Source: G021776435 sp046756245 (GTDB lineage Bacteria; Pseudomonadota; Alphaproteobacteria; Caulobacterales; Parvularculaceae). Taken from it: a stretch of DNA of 16,870 nt. This document shows, piece by piece, positions 15,109 through 16,870 of this stretch. The position numbers were made by a program, and so were the translations under genes. The DNA lies in contig JBHHVZ010000061.1 in the NCBI GenBank assembly GCA_046756245.1, forward strand, positions 1 to 16,870. The letters are read 5' to 3'. Under the pieces are notes generated by a model, which did no database searches, was not told the DNA's origin, and saw only the letters and a program-made list of their open reading frames with translations. Positions within the stretch are counted from its first letter, which is position 1, and each line of letters starts with the position of its first letter.

Positions 15109-16389
15109 ATGGCGCATGCCGAAGTCGCCCGGCGCATCAACAGCGAGACGGAAATGAATGCAGGAGCGGAAAGACCGGCGGGCTTGAGAACCGGGATGAA
15201 ACACCAGGCGTTTCCCGATCGCGACAGCCTTATCCCGCATGAAGGAAAGGCGCAGAACGACAGCGTACGCGTGCTGCATATCGTTCCCTTCATCTATCTC
15301 GACGAGGAATATCTCTATCTCGGCAGCCGAAAGGATATTGACGGCCGCCAGCAATATCTAAGCCAGTGCGGCGTCGCCTACGACACCTTCCTGCACCTGA
15401 AAGACCGGCGGTCTCTGGCCGACGAGCTCTCGTTCTTCTCGCTTCCCGAATACACCCACATCATCGTCGATCTGTCGAAAACGGCCGACGAACTGGCTTA
15501 TCTGAAACGGCGCTGGCCGCAATCGAAGCTGATCGTGCGGTCGCATAATCCGGAAGTGGCGCACAGAATCGACTATATCCGGGCGACGCGTCGGGTGAAG
15601 TCGGCGCCCCAGCAGCGGCGCGGCGCAATTTACAATCTCGGCGTCTTCTTCAGGCGCGAGCGCGGCGTCGCAGAATACGCCGACGTCATTCTGCATATCG
15701 AAACGGCCAATACCGCCTGGTACTGGCGCGCGCTCGGTTTTCGCGGCGATGTGATCGTCGCGCCCTATTTCACTAGCGATTTTTATATCGAGCGCATGCC
15801 GCGCGGCAGCCGGCGGGAAAAGCAGATCGTCTGTCTCGGTTCGTCGCATCCCGGCCCGCTCATCAGCGAGATGATGCGCAATTATCACCGGGCGACGGCT
15901 GCGCTCGAGGGAAGGGCCCCCGATTTTGATTTTCTCGCAACCGGCGACCTGCCCGATAGTCTCGACAAGAAAGACGTTTGTCCGCGCGTGCGACATCTGG
16001 GCTATGTCGACGGCGTGCTGACGCTGTTGACCGACACCTTCGCTGTCGCGGTGACGTCGAGTCTCGGACGCGGGTTCAAGACAAAAATTCTCGAAGCGAT
16101 CAATTGCGGCGCCTGGGTGATTGTTTCGCGCGGGCTGATGCGACGCATGCCGGACGTTCTGAAGCCGTATTGCGCGTCGCTCGACCGCAGAAACTCGGGC
16201 GATAGTCTCGCCGACGCCATCGCGGATCTCAGCGAACGGCGCTGGCCGGCGGGCGACCCGAACGCCGTTCTTCGTGAGCAATCGTATCACGCGCTCGATG
16301 CGGCGCTCTTCGGCGAACCGGAAAAAACGCCTGCATCCGCGTCCGACGAGAGAACGCGCGCCGCCCTGACCATGAGGAGCGAGACATGA
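15109..16389 (+). CDS. GT4-like glycosyltransferase (GT-B fold)
   Basis: A 426-aa predicted glycosyltransferase. The N-terminal Rossmann strand RVLHIVPFIYL is at 54-64, RSHNPEVAHR at 144-153 is a motif common in GT4 N-domains, and the C-terminal domain holds QIVCLGSSHPGP (239-250) and GRGFKTKILEAINCG (320-334), the donor-binding segment corresponding to the E-x7-E region of the family. The start is uncertain. ATG 15109 lies 6 nt after the permease stop but its AAAGGA is only 1 nt away. In-frame ATGs at 15154 and 15196 are alternatives and would remove a poorly conserved N-terminus. The stop overlaps the next gene as ATGA. It probably adds a sugar to the glycan exported by the adjacent transporter. 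Confidence 0.78.
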   Translation: MAHAEVARRINSETEMNAGAERPAGLRTGMKHQAFPDRDSLIPHEGKAQNDSVRVLHIVPFIYLDEEYLYLGSRKDIDGRQQYLSQCGVAYDTFLHLKDRRSLADELSFFSLPEYTHIIVDLSKTADELAYLKRRWPQSKLIVRSHNPEVAHRIDYIRATRRVKSAPQQRRGAIYNLGVFFRRERGVAEYADVILHIETANTAWYWRALGFRGDVIVAPYFTSDFYIERMPRGSRREKQIVCLGSSHPGPLISEMMRNYHRATAALEGRAPDFDFLATGDLPDSLDKKDVCPRVRHLGYVDGVLTLLTDTFAVAVTSSLGRGFKTKILEAINCGAWVIVSRGLMRRMPDVLKPYCASLDRRNSGDSLADAIADLSERRWPAGDPNAVLREQSYHALDAALFGEPEKTPASASDERTRAALTMRSET

Positions 16390-16870
16390 GCATAACGATC
16401 TGCACCGTTCTAACGCCGATGCACAAACGGCTGATGGGGCTCAATTACAATTTGATCAAAACACTGAACCCGGATGTTTCGATCGAATGGAACGTCGTCT
16501 TCAACAAGACGCTCTACATGCACGCCAAGAAGCGCGGGCAGCTCGTGCGGGCGATCGCCGTGCGGCTCGGGCGGCCGAAGACATGGCCGAAAACCAAGGC
16601 GGAGCTTGAGGAAGCGGAAGCGCTTGTGCAGGCGGAAATCGCCCAGGCGAGCGATCCGGGCGAGGTCGTCGATTACATTCCCGAAGCGCGCGTGTTCAAG
16701 GGCTACAAGCCGAAGCAGCTCGCACCGCAATTCGAGGCGATGTTCGGCGAGCCGGCCGCCGGACAGGAATCGAGAGTCTACAAATATCTTGCAAGCTATC
16801 TGCACGCAGCCGGGCTCAACATCGCCTTGCGCGAGTCGAAGACGCGGTTTTCGATCGTCCTTGATCCGGA
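16386..16870 (+). CDS. Truncated GT-A-like glycosyltransferase (5' part)
   Basis: The window ends before the stop codon; 161 codons are visible. ATG 16386 overlaps the preceding TGA (ATGA) and has GAGGAG at 16374-16379, 6 nt upstream, so this is a real gene. The N-terminus ITICTVLTPMHKRLMGLNYNLIKTL looks like the first strand and helix of a GT2/GT-A enzyme, and the visible part ends in RFSIVLDPD, a DxD-like metal-binding motif. Between them lie over 100 residues, longer than the usual spacing, with a charged helical stretch (about 66-90). The function call depends on sequence outside the window. Confidence 0.55.
   Translation, partial: MSITICTVLTPMHKRLMGLNYNLIKTLNPDVSIEWNVVFNKTLYMHAKKRGQLVRAIAVRLGRPKTWPKTKAELEEAEALVQAEIAQASDPGEVVDYIPEARVFKGYKPKQLAPQFEAMFGEPAAGQESRVYKYLASYLHAAGLNIALRESKTRFSIVLDP

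Noticed and set aside
14161..15354. 397-codon minus-strand frame opposite the permease
   Set aside because: Its translation is Arg/His/Gln-rich without motifs, while the opposite strand encodes a clear ABC-2 permease; it is a mirror frame.
1..16870. CRISPR array, prophage or complete insertion sequence
   Set aside because: No regularly spaced direct repeats, transposase, integrase or phage structural genes were seen on either strand.

Overview
The window is GC-rich and looks like an alphaproteobacterial chromosome, most likely order Rhizobiales (Hyphomicrobiales). This rests on the ubiA / rsmE / plant-type gshA neighbourhood, a tRNA-His with A73 and no encoded G-1, and CTAGAGCATG-type palindromic intergenic repeats. 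It is an inference from gene content; genus and species cannot be named from the sequence alone.

Left part (1-7044), housekeeping genes. Positions 1-314 hold no convincing gene but carry a composite inverted-repeat element (51-319) whose right end supplies the stop codon of ubiA. ubiA (minus strand, ubiquinone biosynthesis) is divergent from rsmE (16S rRNA methyltransferase). rsmE is followed on the plus strand by gshA (glutamate-cysteine ligase), a tightly coupled AlkA-type DNA glycosylase, an HNH endonuclease-like protein and an M48 metallopeptidase lipoprotein. A tRNA-His (GUG) gene then meets a convergent HpcH/HpaI-type aldolase gene on the minus strand.

Right part (7202-16870, continuing past the window), surface-polysaccharide locus. 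Nine genes plus a possible 16-codon leader lie on the plus strand with short gaps or overlaps. In order they are a SAM methyltransferase, a FkbM-family methyltransferase, a Wzt-like ABC ATPase with a C-terminal domain, a NanM-type sugar O-methyltransferase, a GT-B-like protein, a second Wzt-like ATPase with a C-terminal domain, an ABC-2 (Wzm-like) permease, a GT4-like glycosyltransferase and a truncated GT-A-like gene. The likely product is a methylated glycan assembled in the cytoplasm and exported by an ABC transporter. Having three methyltransferases beside ATPases with Wzt-type C-terminal domains fits the known scheme in which a methyl cap ends the chain and is recognised by Wzt.

Most unusual points: (1) two different Wzt-like ATPases but only one permease in view, with Asp in place of the catalytic Glu in one ATPase, as in asymmetric ABC heterodimers; (2) a short leader reading frame coupled by a GTGA overlap to the sugar O-methyltransferase; (3) a shared AACCATA/AAGTTG motif upstream of two locus segments, one copy containing the CtrA-type octamer TTAACCAT; (4) a repeat element that forms the end of ubiA.
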